Source of the DNA: Parundibacterium terreum
GTDB lineage: Bacteria; Pseudomonadota; Gammaproteobacteria; Burkholderiales; Burkholderiaceae_D
Assembly: GCF_014636315.1 (NCBI RefSeq)
Contig: NZ_BMED01000007.1
Span: 62,001-126,000 of the forward strand
Direction of reading: 5' to 3'
Length of the DNA: 64,000 nt
The translations under genes and the position numbers were made by a program. Positions 9,617-18,233 of the stretch are shown in pieces (the first letter of the stretch is position 1; each line of letters begins with the position of its first letter). The notes beneath the pieces were generated by a model. The model saw only the letters and a list, made by a program, of their open reading frames with translations, did no database searches and was not told the DNA's origin.

Positions 9617-9631
9617 GCATAAGAAGTGCCA
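9617..9631 (-). promoter_or_regulatory. Candidate sigma-54 (-24/-12) promoter for the left EPS operon
   Basis: On the minus strand the sequence reads TGGCACTTCTTATGCT. It has the full TGGCAC -24 element, GG and GC separated by exactly 10 nt, and TGC in the -12 element. The expected start point, about 12 nt after the GC, gives a leader of roughly 28 nt before ATG 9577. Established knowledge: XrtA/PEP-CTERM loci are often controlled by the PrsK/PrsR two-component pair, PrsR being a sigma-54 activator. The activator site itself was not identified. Confidence 0.6.
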
Positions 9632-9983
9632 TTTTGCTTAGAACTGTGGATACTAACAGAGCTGTTACGTTTTGGAATCACTTCTATGTCCTTGTTATTT
9701 AATATTTTTTTGGATATTTACCGATAGCAAAATGGAAAGTATAATTTTGCACTGGTCTATTGTGAACATCCTGTATTTATTTGATTTCCGAGCGGCAATT
9801 TTGTGATGAGAAAATCCAAAATTCCCAGCCTCGCGGCAAGTGCATGACGAGAAGATCGTCTGCCCTGGCGTGCTGTTTTACGGGTTTTCACCGCGCATAT
9901 AGTGAGTCAGCACAATTATGCCTCGCATGACTCGGCTTCCATTCGGTCTTTTCCGATTTGCAACGTTGTTTTTCCAAATTTGA

Positions 9984-10003
9984 CAAAAGCGGGGCCGCTT
10001 TTG
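9984..10003. repeat. Perfect short inverted repeat (9-bp arms, 2-nt centre)
   Basis: CAAAAGCGG-gg-CCGCTTTTG is a perfect inverted repeat in the middle of the divergent intergenic region. It has no adjacent T-run, so it is a poor terminator. It could be a binding site for a dimeric regulator or the base of an RNA hairpin. Only the symmetry is directly supported. Confidence 0.4.
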
Positions 10004-10209
10004 CCTATGGATGACATGCATAATGCAAGGCGAAGGTTTTTTCGATGCTTGTCCGCAAGCTTTTCCTATGCCTGGTTTGCTGGTGCGAGGTAAAGCCAGG
10101 CCCAGTACCCATGTCCTGTGCGAGTAATTTGGTCCCGAGCCTGGCATTGCGATGCTTAGCTGGGGACTATCCCAAGCTGTATAGCTTGATTTGATAAGGG
10201 CTTAAGCCA

Positions 10210-11199
10210 ATGACGTCTGGTAATAAAAAAATTCTGGTTACAGGGGCAGCGGGATTTGTCGGCAGTTTTGTCGCCGCGCGTTTGGCCGGCATGGGCCATC
10301 AAGTGGTTGGCTGCGACAATTTCAACGATTACTACACGCCCAAGCTGAAGACCGATCGCGTCAATGCGATACTGACGCCCGCAGGGGTGGAGTGCCTGAC
10401 TGTAGAACTGGCAGATACAGCCCAGGTGAATGCCTTGTTTGATAAGGTGCAGCCCGATCTGGTGGTGCATCTGGCCGCACAGGCAGGGGTCAGGTATTCG
10501 CTGACCAATCCTGGCGTGTATATCCAGGCCAACCTGGTTGCCTTCGGCAATATGCTGGAAGCCAGCCAGCGGCATAAGATAGAACACCTGCTATACGCCA
10601 GCAGTAGCAGCGTGTATGGCGCCAATGCCAAGATCCCGTTTAGCGAGGATGACCAGACGGACGAACCGGTGTCGCTGTATGCAGCCACCAAGAAGGCCAA
10701 CGAACTGATGGCTTACTCCTACAGCCACCTGTACAAGCTGCCGGCGACCGGCCTGCGCTTCTTTACTGTGTATGGCCCCTGGGGCCGGCCGGATATGGCC
10801 TATTTCAGCTTTACGCAAAAGATGCTGAAGGGTGAAACCATACCGGTTTTTGCTGAAGGGCAACTACGCCGCGATTTCACTTACATTGACGATATTGTTG
10901 AGGGCGTAGTGCGCCTGCTGTTCAAGCCGACGCCGGCAACCGAGTCCAGTCCGCCGCACACGGTATTCAACATCGGCAATCATCAGCCGGTGAAAGTGGT
11001 TGATTTTATTAACACTTTGGAAAGAGTGTTGGGTGTCAAAGCCAATATCAATCAATTGCCTATGCAGCCCGGCGATGTGCCTACCACCTATGCGGATACG
11101 GCCAAATTGAGGGCCTGGGTAGACTTTGCTCCGACCACGCCATTGGAGACTGGCTTGATTCGCTTCAAAGATTGGTATAATGCTTGGTCAGCATCCTAG
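10210..11199 (+). CDS. NAD-dependent epimerase, UDP-glucuronate 4-epimerase-like
   Basis: The 329-residue extended SDR starts with the NAD-binding motif TGAAGFVGSFVAARL (GxxGxxG, residues ~11-25). It continues with DNFNDYY, the catalytic SSSSVYG and YAATKKANE (YxxxK) motifs, and TVYGPWGRPDMA. The DNFNDYY and GRPDMA segments are characteristic of UDP-glucuronate 4-epimerases (LpsL/WbnF/Cap1J type), which make UDP-galacturonate. Length is at the family norm. It stands first in a two-gene plus-strand unit, 20 bp before the UDP-xylose synthase-like gene; both would draw on UDP-glucuronate. XrtA loci commonly carry this enzyme. Confidence 0.88.
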   Translation: MTSGNKKILVTGAAGFVGSFVAARLAGMGHQVVGCDNFNDYYTPKLKTDRVNAILTPAGVECLTVELADTAQVNALFDKVQPDLVVHLAAQAGVRYSLTNPGVYIQANLVAFGNMLEASQRHKIEHLLYASSSSVYGANAKIPFSEDDQTDEPVSLYAATKKANELMAYSYSHLYKLPATGLRFFTVYGPWGRPDMAYFSFTQKMLKGETIPVFAEGQLRRDFTYIDDIVEGVVRLLFKPTPATESSPPHTVFNIGNHQPVKVVDFINTLERVLGVKANINQLPMQPGDVPTTYADTAKLRAWVDFAPTTPLETGLIRFKDWYNAWSAS

Positions 11200-11219
11200 C
11201 CCGTTAATGGTTAAATAAC

Positions 11220-12260
11220 ATGAAAAAAATTCTTATTCTTGGTGTCAATGGCTTCATCGGTCACCATCTGTCCAAGCGCATCCTGGAAACGACCGACTGG
11301 GAAGTGTATGGCATGGACATGCAAAATGATCGCTTGAAGGACTTGCTGGACCATCCGCGCATGCACTTCTTCGAAGGCGACATCACGATCAATAAGGAAT
11401 GGATCGAATACCATATCCGTAAATGTGATGTTATTTTGCCATTGGTTGCGATCGCTACACCGTCTACTTATGTGCAACAGCCTTTGCGCGTATTTGAACT
11501 GGATTTCGAGGCCAACCTGCCTTTCGTTCGTTCTGCAGCCAAATACGGCAAGCACCTGATCTTCCCATCCACTTCCGAAGTGTATGGCATGAGTTCCGAT
11601 GCGGAATTCGATCCGGAATCTTCTGACCTGGTCTATGGTCCTATCAACAAATCCCGCTGGATCTATGCCTGCTCCAAGCAGCTGATGGATCGCGTGATCT
11701 GGGGCTATGGCATGGAAGGCCTGAACTTCACGCTGTTCCGTCCTTTCAACTGGATCGGTGCCGGCCTGGATTCCATCCATACGCCAAAAGAAGGTTCTTC
11801 CCGCGTACTGACCCAGTTCCTGGGCCATATCGTTCGCGGCGAAAACATCCAACTGGTAGACGGCGGCGTGCAGAAGCGTTCCTTCACTTACGTGGATGAC
11901 GGTATTGACGCACTGGTGCGCATCATCGCCAATAAAGACGGCGTTGCCACAGGCAAGATTTACAACATCGGTAACCCGGTCAACAATTATTCCATCAAGG
12001 AATTGGCTGGCATGATGCTGGAACTGGCAGCGGAATATCCTGAATACCGCGAAACAGCCAAGCTGGTGAAACTGGTGGATGTGACCGCGCAGGGTTACTA
12101 CGGCAAGGGGTACCAGGACGTGCAGAACCGCGTTCCCAAGATCGACAGCACCAAGTCCGAACTGGGCTGGGCGCCTCAATACTCGATGCGCGATGCCCTG
12201 GTTAAAATCTTTGATTCATACAAAGACAAGCTGTCTGACGCAGAACAGTTGAATAACTGA
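11220..12260 (+). CDS. Bifunctional UDP-4-keto-pentose/UDP-xylose synthase-like SDR
   Basis: The 346-residue protein is an extended SDR matching the C-terminal decarboxylase domain of ArnA but lacking the N-terminal formyltransferase domain. It has ILGVNGFIGHHLSKRIL (Rossmann motif), PSTSEVYG, YACSKQLMDRVIW (YxxxK) and RPFNWIGAGLDSIHTPKEGS, the last typical of ArnA and Ralstonia-type UDP-4-keto-pentose/UDP-xylose synthase. The reaction is NAD-dependent oxidation and decarboxylation of UDP-glucuronate to UDP-4-keto-pentose, with reduction to UDP-xylose. No arn genes are nearby, so supply of a pentose to the exopolysaccharide is the likely role (inference). A strong terminator follows 18 bp after the stop. 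Confidence 0.87.
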   Translation: MKKILILGVNGFIGHHLSKRILETTDWEVYGMDMQNDRLKDLLDHPRMHFFEGDITINKEWIEYHIRKCDVILPLVAIATPSTYVQQPLRVFELDFEANLPFVRSAAKYGKHLIFPSTSEVYGMSSDAEFDPESSDLVYGPINKSRWIYACSKQLMDRVIWGYGMEGLNFTLFRPFNWIGAGLDSIHTPKEGSSRVLTQFLGHIVRGENIQLVDGGVQKRSFTYVDDGIDALVRIIANKDGVATGKIYNIGNPVNNYSIKELAGMMLELAAEYPEYRETAKLVKLVDVTAQGYYGKGYQDVQNRVPKIDSTKSELGWAPQYSMRDALVKIFDSYKDKLSDAEQLNN

Positions 12261-12278
12261 TTGCAGTAAGAAAATAAG

Positions 12279-12322
12279 AAAAGGCCCGGATGAACTGGAT
12301 TCATCCGGGCCTTTTTGTTTTT
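12279..12322. terminator. Rho-independent terminator, probably bidirectional
   Basis: A 13-bp perfect stem (12281-12293 with 12301-12313, GC core GGCCCGG) with a 7-nt loop is followed by a T-run (12312-12322) on the plus strand. On the minus strand the hairpin is followed by TTTTCTTATTTT. It sits between two convergent genes (stops at 12260 and 12380), so it can end both transcripts. Confidence 0.9.
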
Positions 12323-12379
12323 GCGGCGATATTTGTGTGACACTTGGGTGACAGATTCGCCCGTCACCCATCATAGGCG

Positions 12380-14284
12380 CTAATGATATTCGCGGCCCAC
12401 GCTGACACGCAGGAAGGTCTCGAACATCAGTACCGACCATAGCGATGCGCTATAGTCTTTCAGGCCGGACTCGTGCTGCTCCACCATGTGGCGCAGATAG
12501 TTTTCATTGAAGATGCCGGTATCCAGCAGCAGCGGGCTCAGCACAGACTCCCTGACCTTGGCGCGCAAGGGGCCGCGGAACCAATCTGCCAGCGGAATGG
12601 AAAACCCTTTTTTCGCGCGGTACAGGATGTCGTCCGACAGATAGGGCTGCAGCGACTTCTTGAAAATATACTTGCCTTCGCTGCCCTTCAGCTTCATTGA
12701 TGGCGGCAGGCCGGATACCCATTCTACAAACTTGTGGTCCAGCAGCGGCACCCGCACCTCCAGCGAGTGTGCCATGCTGGCGCGATCGACCTTGGTCAGG
12801 ATGTCTCCCGGCAGGTAGGTCTTGAAGTCCAGATACTGGATCATCGATAGCGGATCATCGGTGGGTGAGTTGGCCGCGTGGTCGTGCATGACCTGGATTG
12901 CGCGGTAGCCCTGCAATTCGGTCTGGAATTTGGCGCTGAACAGCTCTTTCCTGACCCGGTCCGGCATGATGGACACGCCGTGGAAATAACCGTCCACCAG
13001 ATCGCGTGACAAGGCTTCAAAGGTGGTCTTGGCGCGGAACATTTGTGGTGCCCAGTCGGCCTTGGGGTAAATCTTGCCCAGGGTGCCAAAGACAGGTTTG
13101 CGCAAGCCCATAGGCAGCAGTGAGCGCACGCGCTGCTCGCCCATTGCATAGCGGTAGCGGCGATAGCCGGCGAAGTTTTCATCGCCGCCGTCGCCGGACA
13201 GGGCAACCGTTACCCGTTTGCGCGCCAGCTGGCAGACTCTATACGTGGGAATGGCGGAGCTATCCGCATATGGCTCGTCATACAGGCTGGCCAAGGTATC
13301 GATCAGGCCGTAGTCGTCCTTGTCCACGGTTTCCGAATAATGGGTTGTTTTATAACGCTGCGCCACCTGGTTGGCAAAGGCAGACTCGTCGTACTGCGGG
13401 TCATTGAAAGCGATGGAGCAGGTATTGACTGCCTCGTGATCCTGTTCCGCCATCATCGCCACTACCGCGCTGGAATCGACGCCGCCGGACAGGAAGGCGC
13501 CCAATGGCACCTCTGATTTCAACTGGCTCTTCACCGATTCGCGCAAGCGCTCCACCAGTTCCCTTTCCACGTCCTGTTCGGAAATGGCTGCCACCGGCTG
13601 GAAGGGGATATCCCAGAAGCGTTTCTGATGCACGGATGTGTCGCCGACCTTCAGTGTGATCGTATGGCCCGGGCTGAGTTTGAAAGCCTGGTGGAAGATG
13701 GTTTTCGGTTCCGGAATATAACCGTAGGCAAAATAGTCTTCCACTGCACTGGGATTCAGTTTTCTGGACAACGCCGGAAAGGTCATCAGCGATTTCAATT
13801 CGGAGCCGAACACGAAATGCCCATCCGGCAGCAGCGAATAAAACATGGGTTTGACGCCGACGTGATCGCGGCCCAGGAACATGGTCTTCTTGTTGCGGTC
13901 CCATAAGGCAAACGCAAACATGCCGCGGAAATGATGTACGCAATCCTCGCCCCATTGCTGCCAGGCGTAGACGATGACTTCGGTATCCGAGCGGGTGCGA
14001 AAGACATGCCCCAATTTGCCCAGTTCGTCCATCAGCTCCAGGTAATTGTAGATTTCGCCGTTGAATACGACACCTACCGTGTTGTCGGCGTTGAACAGCG
14101 GCTGCTGGCCGGTGGCGATATCGATCACGGACAGGCGGCGATGGCCGAAGCCCAGGCCATGTTCCAGGTACAGGTCACCTTCGTCGGGGCCGCGGTGATG
14201 CTGGCTTTCGTTCATGCGCCGGAGTACTTCCCGGTCTATCGCCCGTTCGCCGCGCGTATCAAAAATTCCGACTATTCCGCACAT
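12380..14284 (-). CDS. XrtA/PEP-CTERM system amidotransferase (asparagine synthase-like)
   Basis: The 634-residue protein begins MCGIVGIFD, so Cys2 is the class II glutaminase nucleophile after Met removal. The glutaminase domain (residues ~1-200, with GHRRLSVID and NGEIYNY) is followed by an asparagine-synthase-type ATP-pyrophosphatase domain with the P-loop SGGVDSSAVVA near residue 262 and SGDGGDENFAGYRRY. Such enzymes amidate a carboxylate using glutamine and ATP. The family is a fixed member of XrtA loci (TIGR03108, recalled). With uronic-acid-forming enzymes nearby (10210, 31252, 32318), the substrate may be a uronic acid of the polysaccharide (inference). It is the last gene of the central minus-strand operon. 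Confidence 0.92.
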   Translation of the reverse strand: MCGIVGIFDTRGERAIDREVLRRMNESQHHRGPDEGDLYLEHGLGFGHRRLSVIDIATGQQPLFNADNTVGVVFNGEIYNYLELMDELGKLGHVFRTRSDTEVIVYAWQQWGEDCVHHFRGMFAFALWDRNKKTMFLGRDHVGVKPMFYSLLPDGHFVFGSELKSLMTFPALSRKLNPSAVEDYFAYGYIPEPKTIFHQAFKLSPGHTITLKVGDTSVHQKRFWDIPFQPVAAISEQDVERELVERLRESVKSQLKSEVPLGAFLSGGVDSSAVVAMMAEQDHEAVNTCSIAFNDPQYDESAFANQVAQRYKTTHYSETVDKDDYGLIDTLASLYDEPYADSSAIPTYRVCQLARKRVTVALSGDGGDENFAGYRRYRYAMGEQRVRSLLPMGLRKPVFGTLGKIYPKADWAPQMFRAKTTFEALSRDLVDGYFHGVSIMPDRVRKELFSAKFQTELQGYRAIQVMHDHAANSPTDDPLSMIQYLDFKTYLPGDILTKVDRASMAHSLEVRVPLLDHKFVEWVSGLPPSMKLKGSEGKYIFKKSLQPYLSDDILYRAKKGFSIPLADWFRGPLRAKVRESVLSPLLLDTGIFNENYLRHMVEQHESGLKDYSASLWSVLMFETFLRVSVGREYH

Positions 14285-14314
14285 GGTTGCTGATTTCCCG
14301 ATTGAAAGATTGGA

Positions 14315-15433
14315 TTAAAGTTTTGCCTGGCACAGCGCATCGTACAGTTTCATATAATTCTGCAACATTGCCGCGATGCTGTAATTTTGTTCTACCAGCT
14401 CGCGGCCCGCAATGCCGTGCTGTGCCATCTTTGCCGGCTGGCGGAAATAGTCAGCCAGGCTGGCGGCGATTGCTTCATGATCACTTGCGCTGACCAGGAT
14501 GCCGGTGCGCCCTTGATCAAGCACATCCGGGATGCCGCCGACGGCTGAAGCAATTACCGGCAGGCCGCTGGACATCGCTTCCAGCAGTGTAACAGGCGTG
14601 CCCTCGGCAAAGGACGGCAGCACGAACACGGAAAATTCGCGCATCAGCTCGGCAATATCGGAGCGGGCACCGGCCAGCCATATCTGCTCGCCCGGCCCTG
14701 TCGTGTCTACTTGCGCCTGCAATTGCCGCATCAGCGGGCCGTCGCCTATGATATGCAGGCGAAGTTTTTCCTTGTGCTCCGGCATCAATTCCAGCAGACG
14801 CTGGAAGGCGATGACCAGGCCCTTGTGATTCTTGATATCCTGCACACGGCCTACGGTGCCGACGACGAACGGCTCTGTCGCAAGGCCATTTGGCGCCGCA
14901 TGGAAGCGCTCGGTGTCGACGCCGTTATTGATCAGCAGATTTTTTGCGTCCGGCACGCGTATTACGTCCTTCAGCCACTGCCTCAAATCACGCGACACCG
15001 GGATATAACAATCGATGAAGGGAATCAGCAGGCGGCGCAGCATATTGTGCTTGGGGTTTTTACCTTCGGGATCGCTGAGGTCGCGCCCGTGCTCTGCATG
15101 GATGCAAATCGGCACTCCCGCCATTTTCGCAGTGAAAGAATATTCGATCGCGGCCAGGTTATAAGTGTGCAGAATGGCCGGCCTGAGTTTGCGCAGCAGC
15201 TTCCACAACTTCAGGTGGGTTTTCAAGCCCAGGCCTGCCGGCTTGTGCAAGGCGATGATCTCTACGCCCGGCTTGGTGATTTTTTTTGCAAACGAGGTGA
15301 AATCGGTCAGGCACACCACGGCGTGGCGGTATTTATCCGCAGGCATGCGGTTGACGCACTCCGCCAGTACGGTCTCCAGACCACCAAAATCCAGCCTGTA
15401 GACCAGATGCACGACGAGTGGCAATTGCCTCAT
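14315..15433 (-). CDS. XrtA-system glycosyltransferase (TIGR03088 type, GT4)
   Basis: The 372-residue GT-B protein starts MRQLPLVVHLVYRLDFGGLE, the hallmark N-terminus of the second XrtA-associated sugar transferase family. It has FVVGTVGRVQDIKNHKGLV and IIGDGPLMRQLQ in the donor domain and SFAEGTPVTLLEAMSSGLPV as the EX7E region. It lies 9 bp after the exosortase stop and 30 bp before the amidotransferase, in the central operon. It is a cytoplasmic glycosyltransferase of unknown donor. Confidence 0.92.
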   Translation of the reverse strand: MRQLPLVVHLVYRLDFGGLETVLAECVNRMPADKYRHAVVCLTDFTSFAKKITKPGVEIIALHKPAGLGLKTHLKLWKLLRKLRPAILHTYNLAAIEYSFTAKMAGVPICIHAEHGRDLSDPEGKNPKHNMLRRLLIPFIDCYIPVSRDLRQWLKDVIRVPDAKNLLINNGVDTERFHAAPNGLATEPFVVGTVGRVQDIKNHKGLVIAFQRLLELMPEHKEKLRLHIIGDGPLMRQLQAQVDTTGPGEQIWLAGARSDIAELMREFSVFVLPSFAEGTPVTLLEAMSSGLPVIASAVGGIPDVLDQGRTGILVSASDHEAIAASLADYFRQPAKMAQHGIAGRELVEQNYSIAAMLQNYMKLYDALCQAKL

Positions 15434-15442
15434 GATTCTTGA

Positions 15443-16975
15443 TTATTTCTTGTTCGCTGACAATGTGGCTTGCACCGCATCCAGATTGGCGTTCAGGAAG
15501 TCTCTAAGCGCTGTCCTGGCCTCTTCGGGGTTTTCGTTAAAAGGTGCGTAGACGATGATGGATGCGCCATCGTCGCCGTTCATCAGCACTTTTTCCTTGG
15601 TCTGCAACAGCTTGCCCACATAATTATTGGCAGTGTACCGGTTGGCGAGCCAATACCAGTGCCAGACGACCATAGGACCCGATGGCCCCTTCAGTTGGGT
15701 TTCACGTATTACGATCTGGCGATTCGCCACCGATTCCTGGCGCACCGAGAAATTGGTTTTGGTCCAGTTATCGTCATGGTCGGGCACCATGATATTGACG
15801 CTGCTGATCAGCGCGGTATCGCGTGTCTGGTTACGGTAGTATTTCAGCAGCAGGTTCACTCGTTCGCCATTGTGCTGATAGGCTTTATCCAGTTCGGCGC
15901 TGGCCGGCAGGAAGACCGGGCGCCAGGTAGTAAACGATGCGCTTTCCTGCCAGTCTATGTGCAGACCAGCCAGTTGTGCCGGGGCAGGATTGAAACTGAT
16001 GCGTTTGATATAGGAGGCATAGGCAGGCCATATACCTATGCAGATGACGACTGCAACCGCTGCGACCAGAACTTTGCCGGTACTTACCGGTGGGTTGTCC
16101 AGCCTTGCCTGGTTTCTTTCAGCCTCACTGACAGTATCGTCCTTGTTTTCGCGCCAGAAGCTGCCTATCCAGAACATGATGAACATCACCAGGCCAAAGA
16201 ATAGCCAGCCGTAAATGATGTGATCCACGCCTACCGCGAGTTGCATGCCGCTCAGGTGGCCTATCATGACGATCATATAGGCACGCATGCCGTTGGCAAT
16301 GATGGGAACGACGATGGACAGCGCAACAAAAGCCAGTTGCCGTTTCAGCGAGCGGTAGGTCAGATAGGCATACAGGCAGCCCAGCGTCAGTGAAGAAATC
16401 AAATACCTGACGCCGCTGCATGCTTCGACGACGGACCAGTTGCCGGACGGGATGGAGAAGCTGCTGCCGTCGCGCAGCACCGGTATACCGGTCGCCTGCA
16501 GGGCCAGTATCGTGAAATCGGCGGTAAAGTCGATCAGAGGGGCAATAAAGACTTCGCCAAAAGGCACGGCCAGCAGCACAAAAAACAAGGGGAAGGCCAT
16601 CGCCCACGAGACACGGCGGCCCAGCAATACAACGACAGCCAGCGGAAACATCGCCACAAAACTATACTGCTTGATTACTTGCACTTCACCCAGATCGGCC
16701 AGCAGCCATGCCAGGCCGCAGGCCAGCAATGCGAGCAATGCCGGCCAGTAAGGCTGGACCGTCATCTGCATCAGGCTTTTCCTGCGCAGCCAGATCAGGA
16801 CCAGGCTGATCGGCGCGATGATGTAGCCATGCGCAAAAGTCTCGGAACTGTTCCAGACGGAGACGATGGACTCCGCCGTGGCGAGGTAGAACAGGAAGGG
16901 AATGAGCAGCACGCCCGTGATGATCAATCCCTTGATAAAATTGGATGGCGGGTTTGCCGGGGTTGATGTCGTCAC
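15443..16975 (-). CDS. xrtA: Exosortase A (XrtA) with C-terminal EpsI domain
   Basis: This 510-residue polytopic membrane protein carries the exosortase triad: Cys186 in VEACSGVRYL, Arg231 in ANGMRAYM and His252 in GVDHIIYGW. About eight membrane segments fill residues 15-270 and one more precedes an extracytoplasmic C-terminal EpsI/DUF3485 domain (about 300-505), as in true XrtA. Established knowledge: exosortases cleave the C-terminal PEP-CTERM signal of exported proteins, probably coupling them to a cell-surface glycan. The start is a GTG; AAGG lies about 8 nt upstream and the preceding gene stops 2 nt before it. No protein ending in a PEP-CTERM signal was found in this window, so its substrates lie elsewhere. 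Confidence 0.95.
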   Translation of the reverse strand: MTTSTPANPPSNFIKGLIITGVLLIPFLFYLATAESIVSVWNSSETFAHGYIIAPISLVLIWLRRKSLMQMTVQPYWPALLALLACGLAWLLADLGEVQVIKQYSFVAMFPLAVVVLLGRRVSWAMAFPLFFVLLAVPFGEVFIAPLIDFTADFTILALQATGIPVLRDGSSFSIPSGNWSVVEACSGVRYLISSLTLGCLYAYLTYRSLKRQLAFVALSIVVPIIANGMRAYMIVMIGHLSGMQLAVGVDHIIYGWLFFGLVMFIMFWIGSFWRENKDDTVSEAERNQARLDNPPVSTGKVLVAAVAVVICIGIWPAYASYIKRISFNPAPAQLAGLHIDWQESASFTTWRPVFLPASAELDKAYQHNGERVNLLLKYYRNQTRDTALISSVNIMVPDHDDNWTKTNFSVRQESVANRQIVIRETQLKGPSGPMVVWHWYWLANRYTANNYVGKLLQTKEKVLMNGDDGASIIVYAPFNENPEEARTALRDFLNANLDAVQATLSANKK

Positions 16976-16977
16976 GA

Positions 16978-18231
16978 CTAGGCCTTTGCTGGAGATAAGC
17001 CGGGTAAATGGGAAGGGGGCTGCTGGTTGCGGGCCGGTGCAGACGGATCCAGCAGCGCATCCACCCGCGACAGGTTGGCCGTCCAGTTGAATTTCGCGAT
17101 GACCCTGGCCCTTGCTGCCTGTTCCATGGCCGTGTCCCGGAGTGCCAGCAATTGCAATACCTGGCTGGCAAACTGCTGGGCATCGTCGGCCAGCATCAGT
17201 TCCTTGCCTGGTGCGGCAGCTATACCTTCCAGCGCTTGTGCGGATACAACGACAGCCTTGGCCATTGCCATCGCTTCCAGTACCTTGTTTTGTATTCCGC
17301 GAGCGATGCGTAATGGAGCGACCGCAACATGGGCATGCGCCAGGTAAGGACGTACATCCGGCACCGAGCCGGTAACCCGCACGCCTGGCAATTTCGCCAA
17401 TTCCTTCACCTGGTCGGACGGGCGGGCGCCGACGATGTAAAACACGGCATTGGGGTTCTGCTTCAGGATAGCCGGCATCACTTCATCGGCAAACCACTGC
17501 ACTGCATCCACGTTAGGCCAGTAATCCATCGCGCCGGTGAAAGCGATTGCCGTCTCACCGTCTGTGTAGGGATTGGCGTGCGCCAATTCGGGAGTGAAAT
17601 AGTCGGTATCTACGCCGTTACTGAAAAAATCGATCTTGGCCGAGCTTTCGGGAGCAAGTTGCCTGAACAGTGCAGCTTCTGCCTCCGAGACGAACAGCGA
17701 AGCGTCGCACTCTCGCGCCAGCCGGCGCTCATAGCTGAGCAGCTGGTTGCCCTCGCGCCGGTACAGCCAGCTCATGGGCCAGATTTTCTTGTCTGCGTAC
17801 TGCAGCCATTTATCGGAATCGACATCGACGAAATCGACAACCCTGCGCGCGCCGTCTATATGCTCGACGAACTGTGCCATCGCAGACGAAAAGACAACAA
17901 TGCGCTTGATTCCATGCTGCCGGATTGTCGTGTCGATCCAGGTTTGCAGACCCGCGTTGCGATAATAGTCTAGCGACAGCGGCCGGTTCCCCAGCAGGGC
18001 TCCCAGGCTGCGGATCTTGGCCGTACGCGGATCCAGCCTGGCGATATGGGTGTCGGCACAAAGCTCCTTGACCTTGTCTACATATTGCCAGTCATTGTCG
18101 TCATCGATGAAAGTACCCAGATGCACACGGTATTGCTGAGCCAGGTGTTTCAACAGATGGTAGGAGCGTATCTTGTCTCCCTTATTGGGAGGAAAAGGTA
18201 TGCGATGGACCAGCAATAGCAGATCTTCCAT
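16978..18231 (-). CDS. XrtA-system glycosyltransferase (TIGR03087 type)
   Basis: The 417-residue GT-B enzyme starts MEDLLLLVHRIPFPPNKGDK, the signature of the first XrtA-associated sugar transferase family. It continues with RSYHLLKHLA, DVDSDKWLQYA, FTGAMDYWPNVDAVQWF and the donor-site region IARGIQNKVLEAMAMAKAVV. The frame is open to 18300, but that part overlaps the FemAB gene. ATG 18231 lies 2 nt after the FemAB stop codon (TAG CC ATG) and gives the family N-terminus. It is cytoplasmic and belongs to the central operon. Confidence 0.92.
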   Translation of the reverse strand: MEDLLLLVHRIPFPPNKGDKIRSYHLLKHLAQQYRVHLGTFIDDDNDWQYVDKVKELCADTHIARLDPRTAKIRSLGALLGNRPLSLDYYRNAGLQTWIDTTIRQHGIKRIVVFSSAMAQFVEHIDGARRVVDFVDVDSDKWLQYADKKIWPMSWLYRREGNQLLSYERRLARECDASLFVSEAEAALFRQLAPESSAKIDFFSNGVDTDYFTPELAHANPYTDGETAIAFTGAMDYWPNVDAVQWFADEVMPAILKQNPNAVFYIVGARPSDQVKELAKLPGVRVTGSVPDVRPYLAHAHVAVAPLRIARGIQNKVLEAMAMAKAVVVSAQALEGIAAAPGKELMLADDAQQFASQVLQLLALRDTAMEQAARARVIAKFNWTANLSRVDALLDPSAPARNQQPPSHLPGLSPAKA

Positions 18232-18233
18232 GG

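Larger units (their letters stand above)
9578..10209. other. Divergent intergenic region between left EPS operon and UDP-sugar genes
   Basis: This 632-bp stretch separates a minus-strand operon from a plus-strand pair. It is AT-rich near 9,680-9,790 and has no convincing gene. It holds the sigma-54-type site at 9617-9631 (minus strand) and an inverted repeat at 9984-10003. A TGGCATTGCGATGCTT sequence at 10142-10157 has 9 rather than 10 nt between its GG and GC, so it is not accepted as a sigma-54 promoter. No clear sigma-70 promoter for the gene at 10210 was found. Nothing else recognisable is seen. Confidence 0.6.

Noticed and set aside
10142-10157. TGGCATTGCGATGCTT as a sigma-54 promoter for the epimerase gene
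   Set aside because: The GG and GC are 9 nt apart instead of the required 10, and -24 lacks the final C.
11211-12179. 322-codon antisense frame over the UDP-xylose synthase-like gene
   Set aside because: The plus-strand gene has complete SDR motifs; the antisense product matches nothing and is an open-frame shadow.
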